The notes below the pieces were generated by a model. That model searched no databases. It was not told the DNA's origin and saw only the letters and a program-made list of their open reading frames with translations. This document shows positions 14,711 to 22,091 of a stretch of 22,091 nt of DNA, piece after piece. The first letter of the stretch is position 1. Each line of letters starts with the position of its first letter. Origin of the DNA: an uncultured Opitutia bacterium (GTDB taxonomy: Bacteria > Verrucomicrobiota > Verrucomicrobiia > Opitutales > UBA953). The position numbers were made by a program, and so were the translations under genes. Where the stretch lies: positions 1-22,091 of the forward strand of contig CAIYAN010000300.1 in assembly GCA_903924185.1 (NCBI GenBank), written 5' to 3'.

Positions 14711-15145
14711 ATGGAACAGACCCTCATCATTTTAAAGCCCGACTGCATGGAACTCCGCCTTTGCGGGACCGTCTTGGCTCGCTTTGAAGCCGCCGGCTTC
14801 AACGTCCAAGCCTGCAAGTTGGCCCAGTTGACCTCGGCCCAGCTCCGTGAGCACTACGCCCACGTGGCCGACAAGCCGTTCTACCCGGAAATTGAGGCCT
14901 TCATGTCCTCCCGTCCGGTCATCATCGCTGTCCTCAGCGGCGATAACGTCATCACCCGCGTCCGCGAACTCTTGGGCCCGACGAACTCTAAGGTCGCCCC
15001 GAAGGGCACGATCCGTGGTGATTTCGGAACCGAGATGATGCGTAATATTTGCCACGCTTCGGATAGCCCCGAAGCCGCCGCCGCCGAGATTAGTCGCTTC
15101 TTCCGTACGGAAGAGGTTTTCGCTCCGTCCGCCGTTCGCATTTAA
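14711..15145 (+). CDS. ndk: Nucleoside diphosphate kinase
   Basis: Balances nucleoside triphosphate pools by moving phosphate from ATP through a phosphohistidine. The 144 residues are standard length: TLIILKPD at the N-terminus with K9, then GPTNSKVAPKGTIRGDFG (89-106), then catalytic H115 in NICHASDSPEAAAAEI. The family more often has GATNP at the 89 block; the GPTNS variant still keeps the TIRGDF core. It has its own Shine-Dalgarno sequence and terminator, so it looks monocistronic. Confidence 0.97.
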   Translation: MEQTLIILKPDCMELRLCGTVLARFEAAGFNVQACKLAQLTSAQLREHYAHVADKPFYPEIEAFMSSRPVIIAVLSGDNVITRVRELLGPTNSKVAPKGTIRGDFGTEMMRNICHASDSPEAAAAEISRFFRTEEVFAPSAVRI

Positions 15146-15169
15146 TTTTCCCTGGATCGTATCGTTGGG

Positions 15170-15205
15170 CAGCCCACCGGCTTCGGCTTGGTGGGCTGTT
15201 TCTTT
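15170..15205 (+). terminator. Intrinsic terminator of ndk
   Basis: CAGCCCACC (15170-15178) pairs with GGTGGGCTG (15190-15198) around an 11-base loop, then TTTCTTT. It begins 24 bases after the stop. Confidence 0.85.
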
Positions 15206-15256
15206 GGTGGCGGTCACGAGGCTTGCCCGACGGGGTTGGAAGGGTAGTTTGGCGTC

Positions 15257-15931
15257 GTGACGATTCACTGCCCCGCGTGTGGCCTGCCGATTTTGCCAAC
15301 GGAGATTACCCCTGCCGGGGACTTAGCGTATTGCCGTCTTTGTGAGCGTACCGCTACCGTCGACGCCTGCCGTGCAGCGAAACCTTTAGCGCAGCGCCCA
15401 GTATCGTCCGAGACCCCGCCTAAGGGCCTCCAGTTGACCGAAAACCTGTCGGGTTTCCACGTCGTGCTCTCGACCGCAAGTTGGGTCGCGTTGATTCTTT
15501 GGCCGTTTATGTTGGTCTGGGCCGGTGGGTCGCTCGGCGGCATTTACGGCAGGCAGATCAAGTCTGGGGAGTTCAATTGGATCCTCTCGCTTTTCGGCCT
15601 CCCGTTCCTAGCTGGCACCGTCATCCTTTTCGGTGTCGCCTTCATGTCGACCTTTGGCCGGGTCATCGTCGAGTCCGGCCAAGATGGGCTCCTGCGTATC
15701 CGCAAAGGTGGCCTTGGGCTTTATTGGACGAAGTCAGCGGCATGGATGGACGTCGTTTCGGCCGAAGTGGTAGAGGAGACCAGGCGTCGAAAAGGTAGTT
15801 ATACCATCAGCTATGCGTGCGTCTTGAAGAAGCGGCAAGGGGATCCCCTTAAGATTGATACTGGCGCAGACCGGGAGCAGGCGGCTTGGCTGGCCCGCTA
15901 CATGGCGGGACGAATTTATCTGCGCCGATGA
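15257..15931 (+). CDS. Zinc-ribbon membrane protein of unknown function
   Basis: Not recognised. The 224-residue product has a short zinc ribbon at the N-terminus: C5-x2-C8 and C26-x2-C29. A linker (35-65) leads to two hydrophobic segments, about 70-95 and 107-131, likely a transmembrane hairpin. The C-terminal 90 residues look like a compact beta-rich domain ending in a helix (REQAAWLARYMAGRI). The spacing recalls bacterial PH-like domains of membrane proteins, but this is a weak impression. Ribbon and C-terminal domain would both face the cytoplasm. The GTG start was chosen because it directly precedes the first CxxC. It lies 44 bases before serS with no terminator visible between, so co-transcription is possible. 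Confidence 0.7.
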   Translation: MTIHCPACGLPILPTEITPAGDLAYCRLCERTATVDACRAAKPLAQRPVSSETPPKGLQLTENLSGFHVVLSTASWVALILWPFMLVWAGGSLGGIYGRQIKSGEFNWILSLFGLPFLAGTVILFGVAFMSTFGRVIVESGQDGLLRIRKGGLGLYWTKSAAWMDVVSAEVVEETRRRKGSYTISYACVLKKRQGDPLKIDTGADREQAAWLARYMAGRIYLRR

Positions 15932-15975
15932 CTTCCCCGTTGCCCTTGGGCGGGTGAATTGGGCAAAGTCGGCCC

Positions 15976-17244
15976 ATGCTGGATCCTAAGTTCCTTCGCG
16001 AAAACATCGACCTCGTCCGCAAGGGCATCGCCCGGAAGAAATTCCAAGTCGACCTCGACGCCGTTTTGGCCGCCGATGAAGCTCGCCGCCATGCGGTGGC
16101 CGAATTCGAAGTCGCTCGTTCCGCCCAGAACGCCGCGAACAAAGAGATGGCCGCTTTGCCGAAGGGCTCGCCCGAGTTCCAGGCTAAGGTGGTCGAGATG
16201 AAAACGGCCTCCGCCAAGGTGAAGGAGCTGGAGAAGAAAGTTTCGGAGGTCGAAGAGCAGATGAAAGCCGTCGCCCTTTCCGTCCCGAATATCCCACACG
16301 ATTCTGTACCCGAAGGCCGCACCGAAGCCGACAATCAGGTCGTCGCTACCTGGGGCGACCCCGCCCAGCTGGTTTCCGCCGCCGCTAAGGCACACTGGGA
16401 TATCGCTTGGTTCAATAAGGCTATCGATTTCGAGCGCGGCGTGAAGGTCACCGGCGCAGGCTTCCCGTTCTACGTCGGCGACATGGCCCGCCTCGTTCGC
16501 GCTCTCATCCAATACTTCCTCGAGGAGGCTGGCAGCAACGGGTATACCGAAGTCCACGCCCCCTTGATGGTGAACGCCGCCAGCGCGACTGCCACCGGCC
16601 AGCTGCCGGACAAAGAAGGCCAGATGTATCATGCGCAGACGGATGATTTCTATATGATCCCGACGGCGGAGGTGCCGGTGACGAATTTCTTCCGCGACGA
16701 GATCCTCGATGAGGCCTCCTTGCCGATGAAGCGTTGCGGTTACACGCCGTGCTTCCGTCGCGAAGCTGGTAGCTGGGGCGCGCACGTGCGTGGCCTCAAT
16801 CGCTTGCACCAGTTCGATAAGGTCGAACTCGTGAAGTGGGTCCACCCCGACCAATCCTTTGCTGAACTCGAGCTCCTCCGCGGTGACGCCGAGCGCTTGC
16901 TGCAGAAACTGAATCTCCCTTACCGCGTGCTTTTGATCTGCGCGGGCGACATCGGTTTCTCGCACAGCAAGCAGTACGACCTCGAAGTCTGGGCTGGTGG
17001 CCAGAAGCGCTGGCTCGAGGTTTCGAGCTGCTCCAACTTCACCGACTTCCAGGCCCGCCGCGCGGGCATACGCTTCCGTCCAAAGGATGGGAAACCCGAG
17101 TTCGTCCACACCCTCAACGGCTCTGGCCTCGGCTTGCCGCGCGTGCTGGCGGCGATCCTCGAGAATAACCTCCAGCCCGACGGCACCGTGCGCGTCCCCG
17201 AGGCCTTGCGTCGCTGGTACGGTAAGGAAACCTTGTCGTTCTAA
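15976..17244 (+). CDS. serS: Seryl-tRNA synthetase
   Basis: Charges tRNA-Ser, and also tRNA-Sec where present. The 422 residues begin MLDPKFLRENIDLVRKGI, followed by the charged, heptad-like coiled-coil arm (about 30-110) that holds the tRNA long arm. The class II core follows with the Ser-binding TAEVPVTN, motif 2 (CFRREAGSWGAHVRGLNRLHQFDKVEL) and motif 3 (GSGLGLPRVLAAILENN). The motif 2 loop is WGAHVRGL where many Proteobacteria have AGRDTRGL. The ATG follows GGCCC with no Shine-Dalgarno sequence and gives the family-typical N-terminus. Confidence 0.97.
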   Translation: MLDPKFLRENIDLVRKGIARKKFQVDLDAVLAADEARRHAVAEFEVARSAQNAANKEMAALPKGSPEFQAKVVEMKTASAKVKELEKKVSEVEEQMKAVALSVPNIPHDSVPEGRTEADNQVVATWGDPAQLVSAAAKAHWDIAWFNKAIDFERGVKVTGAGFPFYVGDMARLVRALIQYFLEEAGSNGYTEVHAPLMVNAASATATGQLPDKEGQMYHAQTDDFYMIPTAEVPVTNFFRDEILDEASLPMKRCGYTPCFRREAGSWGAHVRGLNRLHQFDKVELVKWVHPDQSFAELELLRGDAERLLQKLNLPYRVLLICAGDIGFSHSKQYDLEVWAGGQKRWLEVSSCSNFTDFQARRAGIRFRPKDGKPEFVHTLNGSGLGLPRVLAAILENNLQPDGTVRVPEALRRWYGKETLSF

Positions 17245-17290
17245 GGTCGCTTTAGGTTGGCAGGGCAGGGCGGTCGGCTATGTTTGTTTC

Positions 17291-18709
17291 GTGAGCCCGG
17301 TTCTTCCCTCCATCCCTGCTATGCGCGCGGCCGTCGCGAGTTGGCCGCGTTTAGCGTTGGGCGGACTTTTGCCGACAGAGCTTGTGGGCGTCGCCGTGTC
17401 CGGTGGCGCTGATTCCGTCTACCTCTTGCTGGCCTTGTGGGCGGACGAAACCTTACGTCCACGGTTACGCGTCCTCCACTTCAACCACCGCGTGCGGGGC
17501 GAAGCGTCCGAGGGCGATGCGCGCTTCGTGCAGGCCCTGTGCGCGGCCCTGGACGTCCCTTGCGTCGTCGGTGAGCGGGGTGCAGTCGGGCTCGCCTCCG
17601 AAGCCGAGCTGCGTGCGGCCCGCTTGGACTTCTTTGCGCAGCAACGCGCGGCACAAGGCCTGCGGGTGATCGCCACCGCCCATCATTTGGATGACGTCGC
17701 TGAAACCATGCTCATGCGCTTGGCGCGTGGGGCTGGCCTCGCCGGCTTAGCGGCTCCGCGGGAATGGCAGGTATTCCGCGCTGGTCACGTCCACTGGCGA
17801 CCGCTGATCGGGGCACGGCTGACGAAGGCCGATCTCCTCACGGCTTTATCCACTGGGGCGATTCCCTGGCACGAAGATGCGACCAACCAGCAACCCGTCG
17901 CGGTCCGTAATCGGGTCCGTGCGTGGGTCGGGCAGGGTGGGACGGAAGCTTTGGGGCCAACGTTTACCCAAGGCTTTGGCGCATCTGCCCGCCACCTCGA
18001 TGATGCGCATACGGCCCTCTTGGCTTGGGCCGATGAGCTTGGCTGCACCGTCCAGCCCGATGGCTCCGTCGGTACCGCTGCCTTGCGCGGCCGCCCGGCT
18101 GCTTTGGCTCACGCCGTTTTAAGCCGTTTCCTCTTCGAGCAAGGGTTGTCGTCGGCCAGTGGTCCGTCCCTCGAGCCGCTGGTCGCCGCGCTCGTCAGTG
18201 CCCGCGACGCGCAGTCGACTTTATTGGCCCGGCTCGTGGTCCATAAGGGCGGTCGGCTCTTTTTGCCAAAGCAGGGGGCGGTCGCCTTTGGGCCATTGTT
18301 ACGTCCGTTGGTACTGGGACAACTCGACGACGAGAGCGGCCTCTTGGCAGAAAGAGTAGACGTAGACGATGCCCTCTGGGCAAAGTTGTCTCGGGGGGAC
18401 ATCTCCGCTGACTCAGTCGCCTACCTAAATGTCCCGCAGGGTATGGACGTGGCTTGGCGCGGCCGCATGGAGGGCGACCGCTACCAGCCCTTAGGCTCGC
18501 CCGGTTCGGCCAAGCTCTCGGATCTGCTCATTAACCGAAAAATCCCCGCGGAACAGAGGGAATCACTCCCCGTGGTACTAGTTGATAATACAATTCAATG
18601 GGTTCCCGGTCAGCCGCCGGCGCACTCCGCCCGTTTGGTTGGACCGCAGAAGGGGGCTCTCCGGTTGACTTGGCTTAGCCCCTGCTTAAGTTCAGACCTC
18701 CCCCGATGA
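17291..18709 (+). CDS. tilS: tRNA(Ile)-lysidine synthase
   Basis: Modifies C34 of the tRNA-Ile CAU anticodon to lysidine, so it reads AUA and is charged with Ile. The PP-loop VAVSGGADS (SGGADS at 37-42) is followed by LHFNHRVRGEAS, HHLDDVAETMLMRLARGAGLAGL and WHEDATN, the TilS catalytic blocks. A C-terminal TilS_C-like domain (WRGRMEGDRYQPLGSPGSAKLSDLLINRKIP) completes about 472 residues. The frame stays open upstream into serS, so the start is uncertain. I chose GTG 17291; ATG 17321 would remove 10 residues and is nearly as good. The stop overlaps the ftsH start (ATGA), so ftsH translation is probably coupled. tilS and ftsH are neighbours in many bacteria. Confidence 0.92.
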   Translation: MSPVLPSIPAMRAAVASWPRLALGGLLPTELVGVAVSGGADSVYLLLALWADETLRPRLRVLHFNHRVRGEASEGDARFVQALCAALDVPCVVGERGAVGLASEAELRAARLDFFAQQRAAQGLRVIATAHHLDDVAETMLMRLARGAGLAGLAAPREWQVFRAGHVHWRPLIGARLTKADLLTALSTGAIPWHEDATNQQPVAVRNRVRAWVGQGGTEALGPTFTQGFGASARHLDDAHTALLAWADELGCTVQPDGSVGTAALRGRPAALAHAVLSRFLFEQGLSSASGPSLEPLVAALVSARDAQSTLLARLVVHKGGRLFLPKQGAVAFGPLLRPLVLGQLDDESGLLAERVDVDDALWAKLSRGDISADSVAYLNVPQGMDVAWRGRMEGDRYQPLGSPGSAKLSDLLINRKIPAEQRESLPVVLVDNTIQWVPGQPPAHSARLVGPQKGALRLTWLSPCLSSDLPR

Positions 18710-20685
18710 GCCAAGATAACAACGAGGATGATAAGAACGGTAACCGCGTAAACGGACGATCTCTGATGGTCTGGGTCGTTCTGATTGCGGCGGTCGCCCT
18801 GCTCGTAAACTACAGCGCCCCCAGTGCTGCCCATGTCCAGAAACTGGGCGTCACCCAAGTGCTTTCCTATGCCAAGGAAGGCAAACTGAAGACCCTCAAT
18901 GTAAAGCCGGACCCAACGGCGGGTTCCGACAGTTGGTATCAGGTCGAAGGCGAACTCCTGGTCAAAAATGAAGCCGCGGATGAAAAGTCGCGCTTTATCT
19001 CCGCGGGTCGCCTGACCGAGAAAGAATTCGAAGCCCTGCGTGCCTCTGTCCCCAAGGAGAACTTCAAGGAGTCTCCGGCGCAGACAGGCCTGACCATGTT
19101 CCTGTACAACGTCCTGCCCACCTTGCTGGTGTCGGGGGTGATCTTGTTCTTCATGTATCGTTTCCTGAAGAGCTCCCAGAAGGGCGCGATGCAGTTCGCC
19201 AAGAGCCGGGCTCGCTTGAACTCCACGGACCGCGAAACGACGACTTTTAAGGACGTCGCTGGCTGCGATGAGTCGAAGGAAGAGGTTAAGGAAATCGTCG
19301 ATTTTCTCCGCGAGCCTAAGCGCTTCACCAAGATGGGTGCCTCGATTCCGAAAGGGATTCTCATGGTCGGCCCGCCTGGTACAGGTAAGACGCTCCTTGC
19401 CCGCGCTGTCGCCGGCGAGGCCAAGGTTCCGTTCCTCAGCATCAGCGGCTCGGACTTCGTTGAGATGTTTGTCGGCGTCGGTGCTGCCCGCGTCCGCGAC
19501 ACGTTTGAACAAGCCCGCAAGCTCGCTCCCTGCATCATCTTCATTGACGAAATCGACGCCGTCGGTCGTCAGCGCGGGGCTGGCTTGGGCGGCGGGAATG
19601 ATGAGCGCGAGCAGACCCTCAACTCCTTGCTCGTCGAGATGGATGGCTTTGATGGCCAAGCGGGCGTGATTGTGATCGCCGCGACCAACCGCGCCGACGT
19701 CCTCGATGCCGCCTTGCTCCGCCCGGGCCGTTTCGACCGCCAAGTCTTCGTCGACCTGCCCGACCTCCGCGGCCGTGAGGCCGTGTTGACGGTACACGCT
19801 AAGCGTTTCCAGATGGCGCCCTCCGTCGACTTGCAGCGCATCGCCCGCATTACCACGGGGATGTCGGGTGCCGACCTCGCCAACCTGCTTAATGAAGCCG
19901 CGCTTCATGCCGGCCGCCGTAATCGCGACAAGGTGGAGATGTGCGACGTCGAAGAAGCCCGCGATAAGATCGCGCATGGCCGCGAGCGCCGCAAGGGTGC
20001 CGACCAGGAAGACCTCCGTAAGACGGCTTACCATGAAGCCGGCCACGCCCTCGTGCAGGCCGTGCTCGATGACGGCACTCTGCCGGTCCACAAGGTCACC
20101 ATTATTCCGCGTGGTCGTGCCCTCGGTATGGCCATGTTCATGCCCACCAAGGATTCCTTCGGTAGTTCGAAGACCTGGCTGACCCGCTTCATCTGTACCG
20201 CGATGGCTGGCCGTGTCGGCGAGCGTGTTATCACGGGCGATATTTCGAGTGGTGCCTCGCAGGACATTAAGCAGGCCACCCGGATGGCCCGCCAGATGGT
20301 CTGTGACTGGGGGATGAGCGACCTCGGCCCCATTTCCTACAACGAAAACACGGACACCGTCTTCCTGGGTCGCGAGATTTCGCGCACCCAAGGCCACAGC
20401 GATGAAACCGCCCGCCGTATCGACGTGGCCGTTGCCCAGATCGTCAACGAGCAGTTCGCCATGGCGGAGAAAATCATCGCTGAACACGGTGAAGCCCATC
20501 GCAAGATTGCGGAAGCCCTCTTGGAGCACGAGACGCTGGATGGCATTCATGTCATGGAAATCCTTAAGACCGGGGCGATTCAGACCCCTGTGGTCGGCAG
20601 TCCGGTGGCCAATCCTGTCCGTGAGGCCAGCCCCGCAGGCCCGGTGCCAGAAACCGGCACGCAGTCTTCGCCGAGTCCTGCTTGA
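18706..20685 (+). CDS. ftsH: ATP-dependent zinc metalloprotease FtsH
   Basis: Membrane-anchored AAA+ protease that pulls out and degrades damaged membrane proteins and regulators. The 659 residues contain TM1 (about 20-36), an extracytoplasmic domain and TM2 (about 131-154). The AAA module has Walker A GPPGTGKT (222-229), the pore loop FVEMFVGVG (251-259), Walker B IIFIDE (277-282) and the arginine finger region RPGRFDR (339-345). The M41 protease has HEAGH (443-447) and a third zinc ligand D520 in SSGASQD. The C-terminal 30 residues are Pro/Ser-rich and look disordered. The start is fixed by the ATGA overlap with tilS. A 646-residue open frame on the opposite strand is a shadow of its codon bias. 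Confidence 0.97.
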   Translation: MSQDNNEDDKNGNRVNGRSLMVWVVLIAAVALLVNYSAPSAAHVQKLGVTQVLSYAKEGKLKTLNVKPDPTAGSDSWYQVEGELLVKNEAADEKSRFISAGRLTEKEFEALRASVPKENFKESPAQTGLTMFLYNVLPTLLVSGVILFFMYRFLKSSQKGAMQFAKSRARLNSTDRETTTFKDVAGCDESKEEVKEIVDFLREPKRFTKMGASIPKGILMVGPPGTGKTLLARAVAGEAKVPFLSISGSDFVEMFVGVGAARVRDTFEQARKLAPCIIFIDEIDAVGRQRGAGLGGGNDEREQTLNSLLVEMDGFDGQAGVIVIAATNRADVLDAALLRPGRFDRQVFVDLPDLRGREAVLTVHAKRFQMAPSVDLQRIARITTGMSGADLANLLNEAALHAGRRNRDKVEMCDVEEARDKIAHGRERRKGADQEDLRKTAYHEAGHALVQAVLDDGTLPVHKVTIIPRGRALGMAMFMPTKDSFGSSKTWLTRFICTAMAGRVGERVITGDISSGASQDIKQATRMARQMVCDWGMSDLGPISYNENTDTVFLGREISRTQGHSDETARRIDVAVAQIVNEQFAMAEKIIAEHGEAHRKIAEALLEHETLDGIHVMEILKTGAIQTPVVGSPVANPVREASPAGPVPETGTQSSPSPA

Positions 20686-20724
20686 GGTTTGCCCTTGGGC
20701 TTTAAAGCGGGTTAGCGTCCTTGC

Positions 20725-21315
20725 ATGGTTCTAGGGCTCACTGGTGGCATTGGTTGCGGCAAGTCCGCAGCCTTAGCCATGTTTGCGCGCCTAGGCTTTA
20801 AGGTCGTCGATGCTGACCAACTGGCACGCTCGGTTCTGGTTCGCCCTGAAATAGTCCAACAGCTCGTGGCGCGCTGGGGTCGGGAAGCACTGGGTGCGGA
20901 CGGATTACCTGATCGGGCGTGGATTGGCCGCAAAGTGTTTGGCGCCCCCGCTGAGCTCGCCTTCCTCGAAGGCCTGGTGCATCCGGAGGTGGCTCGGCTC
21001 CGCCAAGCCGCGGTGGCCGATACGACGCGGCATCATGTGGTCGAAATCCCTTTGCTTTTTGAGAAAGGATTGGAGGCCGAGTATGCTTGTGTCGTTTGTG
21101 TGGCTTGCTCGGATGACGTTCGTTTGACTCGTTTGGAGGCCAGAGGCCTTTCGCGGTCGGACGCCCAAGTGAGGATTAATTCGCAAATGCCTCTAGTTCA
21201 TAAGTTTGCAAAATCTAATCATGTCCTTTGGAACGATGGAGACTTGTCCGCCCTGGAGGCGCAGGTGAGGCGATTAGTGGCTCAGCTCACGGCCGCCGAA
21301 AAGTCCACTATTTGA
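20725..21315 (+). CDS. coaE: Dephospho-CoA kinase
   Basis: Last step of coenzyme A synthesis: phosphorylates the 3'-OH of dephospho-CoA. The 196 residues start with the P-loop LGLTGGIGCGKS (3-14) and the substrate motif VVDADQLAR (26-34). LVHPEV and VEIPLLFEKGLE follow, then the lid R-rich block RLEARGLSRSDAQVRINSQMP. It starts 39 bases after ftsH, probably in the same transcript. Codon use becomes more AT-rich near 21180-21240. Confidence 0.95.
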   Translation: MVLGLTGGIGCGKSAALAMFARLGFKVVDADQLARSVLVRPEIVQQLVARWGREALGADGLPDRAWIGRKVFGAPAELAFLEGLVHPEVARLRQAAVADTTRHHVVEIPLLFEKGLEAEYACVVCVACSDDVRLTRLEARGLSRSDAQVRINSQMPLVHKFAKSNHVLWNDGDLSALEAQVRRLVAQLTAAEKSTI

Positions 21316-21429
21316 CCGCTTTTGCGATTGCCGAGGAGGGGGTGGGATTTAGGTTTCAAGGCTCTCGTGTAGCTCCCGCCCCAAGGAGCAGCACTTATCA
21401 CCCCACCTTCCGCCAAGGATACCCCCACT

Positions 21430-22091
21430 GTGACGACCGCCGACGATTTCGTCATCCAATTCATTCAGGACAAAGCCCTCGTAACCGCGGGCGACGTCGC
21501 CGAGGCCCGTGCGGCCGTGGCTGCGACCCCGGATGGCAACCCCGATACGCTCGCCTTGGCTAACCTCGTCGAGAACGGCAAGGTTACCTGGGCGAAGATT
21601 ACCGAAGCCCTCGGTATCGAGTTCGATATGGAAGTCGTCGACCTTTCGCAGGTTTCCCCGGCCGATGAATTATTGAAGCTTATTAGCCGCGACCAAGCGG
21701 AGCGTTCCAATATCCTGCCGTTGCAGATGGATGGGGTGGAACTGCTCGTCGCTATCGCTGACCCGCTCGATACCGAAAGCCTCGATTCCCTGGCGCGCGT
21801 CCTCAAGCTCACGCTTAATCCGAAACTCGCGCCACCGGACGAACTCCGGACCGCCATTGCCCGCTGCTATAGTGGCGGTCAGGTCAGCGTTTCCTACGAG
21901 GAAGTCTTCGGTAAAGCCTCGGAAGACGGCCTGTCCGTCGAGCTCCCGCAGGGTGGGGAAGCCAAGGAAGACGACGCGCCGATCATCCGTTACGTCAACT
22001 CCCTCATCGTCGACGCCATCCGCCGCAAGGCTTCGGATATTCACTTGGAGCCCTTGGAAAAGCGGTTCCGCGTGCGTTTCCGCATCGACGG
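21430..22091 (+). CDS. PilB/GspE-type secretion or pilus ATPase, N-terminal part (3' end outside window)
   Basis: Cytoplasmic hexameric ATPase family that drives type IV pilus extension (PilB) or type II secretion (GspE). The visible 220 residues contain the N-terminal MshEN-like domain (LVTAGDVAEARAA, ALANLVENGKVTWAKITEALGIEF, ILPLQMDGVELLVAIADPLD). The start of the core domain follows at PIIRYVNSLIVDAIRRKASDIHLEPLEKRFRVRFRID. The Walker motifs lie beyond the window. GTG 21430 is the only start after an in-frame stop at 21370-21372. AAGGA (21415-21419) sits 10 bases upstream, a loose Shine-Dalgarno sequence. PilB and GspE cannot be told apart here; pilus or secretion genes may follow. Confidence 0.92.
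   Translation, partial: MTTADDFVIQFIQDKALVTAGDVAEARAAVAATPDGNPDTLALANLVENGKVTWAKITEALGIEFDMEVVDLSQVSPADELLKLISRDQAERSNILPLQMDGVELLVAIADPLDTESLDSLARVLKLTLNPKLAPPDELRTAIARCYSGGQVSVSYEEVFGKASEDGLSVELPQGGEAKEDDAPIIRYVNSLIVDAIRRKASDIHLEPLEKRFRVRFRID

Noticed and set aside
16997..17290. Upstream extension of tilS inside serS
   Set aside because: The frame is open, but the residues do not resemble TilS and overlap serS by about 250 bases. The PP-loop would then lie far from the N-terminus.
18584..18594. AT-rich GATAAT/TACAAT patch near the end of tilS as an ftsH promoter
   Set aside because: It resembles a -10 box, but no -35 box lies 16-18 bases upstream and ftsH is already coupled to tilS.
18610..20550. 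A 646-codon open frame on the minus strand opposite ftsH
   Set aside because: FtsH on the plus strand has every expected motif. The antisense frame has no recognisable domain and follows from the strong GC bias at third codon positions.

Overview
This is a GC-rich bacterial chromosome segment filled with ordinary housekeeping genes. I see no insertion sequence, phage gene, CRISPR array or other clear mobile DNA. The cell is Gram-negative: there is an outer-membrane beta-barrel protein with a signal peptide and a C-terminal Phe, a type II secretion/type IV pilus ATPase, an Rne/Rng ribonuclease and an MEP-pathway enzyme (IspF). Most start codons have no Shine-Dalgarno sequence and follow short pyrimidine-rich leaders. 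A DNA-binding protein ends in a lysine/alanine-rich, histone H1-like tail. Together with the gene content this suggests Verrucomicrobiota, perhaps Opitutae-like. That placement is inference and could not be checked against a database.

Layout. Positions 1-1206 are the 3' part of an RNase G/E gene. It converges on a P1B-4-type metal-exporting ATPase gene (1226-3127, minus). A 200-base divergent region with promoter- and operator-like elements leads to a small tandem ribbon-helix-helix gene (3328-3723) that ends in a possible nested basic peptide gene. Next come NADP-isocitrate dehydrogenase (icd, 3885-5144), a putative porin (5247-6026) and the rplM-rpsI ribosomal pair (6184-7048), separated by strong intrinsic terminators. 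Positions 7158-13894 are a six-gene arginine cluster, argC-argJ-argB-argD-argF-argG, closed by a 13-bp terminator hairpin facing a tRNA-Cys gene on the minus strand (13956-14030). The last part holds ispF, ndk, an unrecognised zinc-ribbon membrane protein, serS, tilS-ftsH (overlapping by ATGA), coaE and the 5' part of a PilB/GspE ATPase cut by the window end.

How the genes work together. The arginine cluster covers every step from N-acetylglutamate to argininosuccinate, with ArgJ recycling the acetyl group. Only argH and a possible separate argA are missing. tilS and ftsH look translationally coupled. No gap without a gene exceeds 300 bases; the largest, 3128-3327, is described under its regulatory entries.

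The most unusual item is the protein at 3328-3723: two ribbon-helix-helix domains in one chain fused to an H1-like basic tail. The tail also has its own in-frame ATG and well-spaced Shine-Dalgarno sequence, in a region where such sequences are rare.
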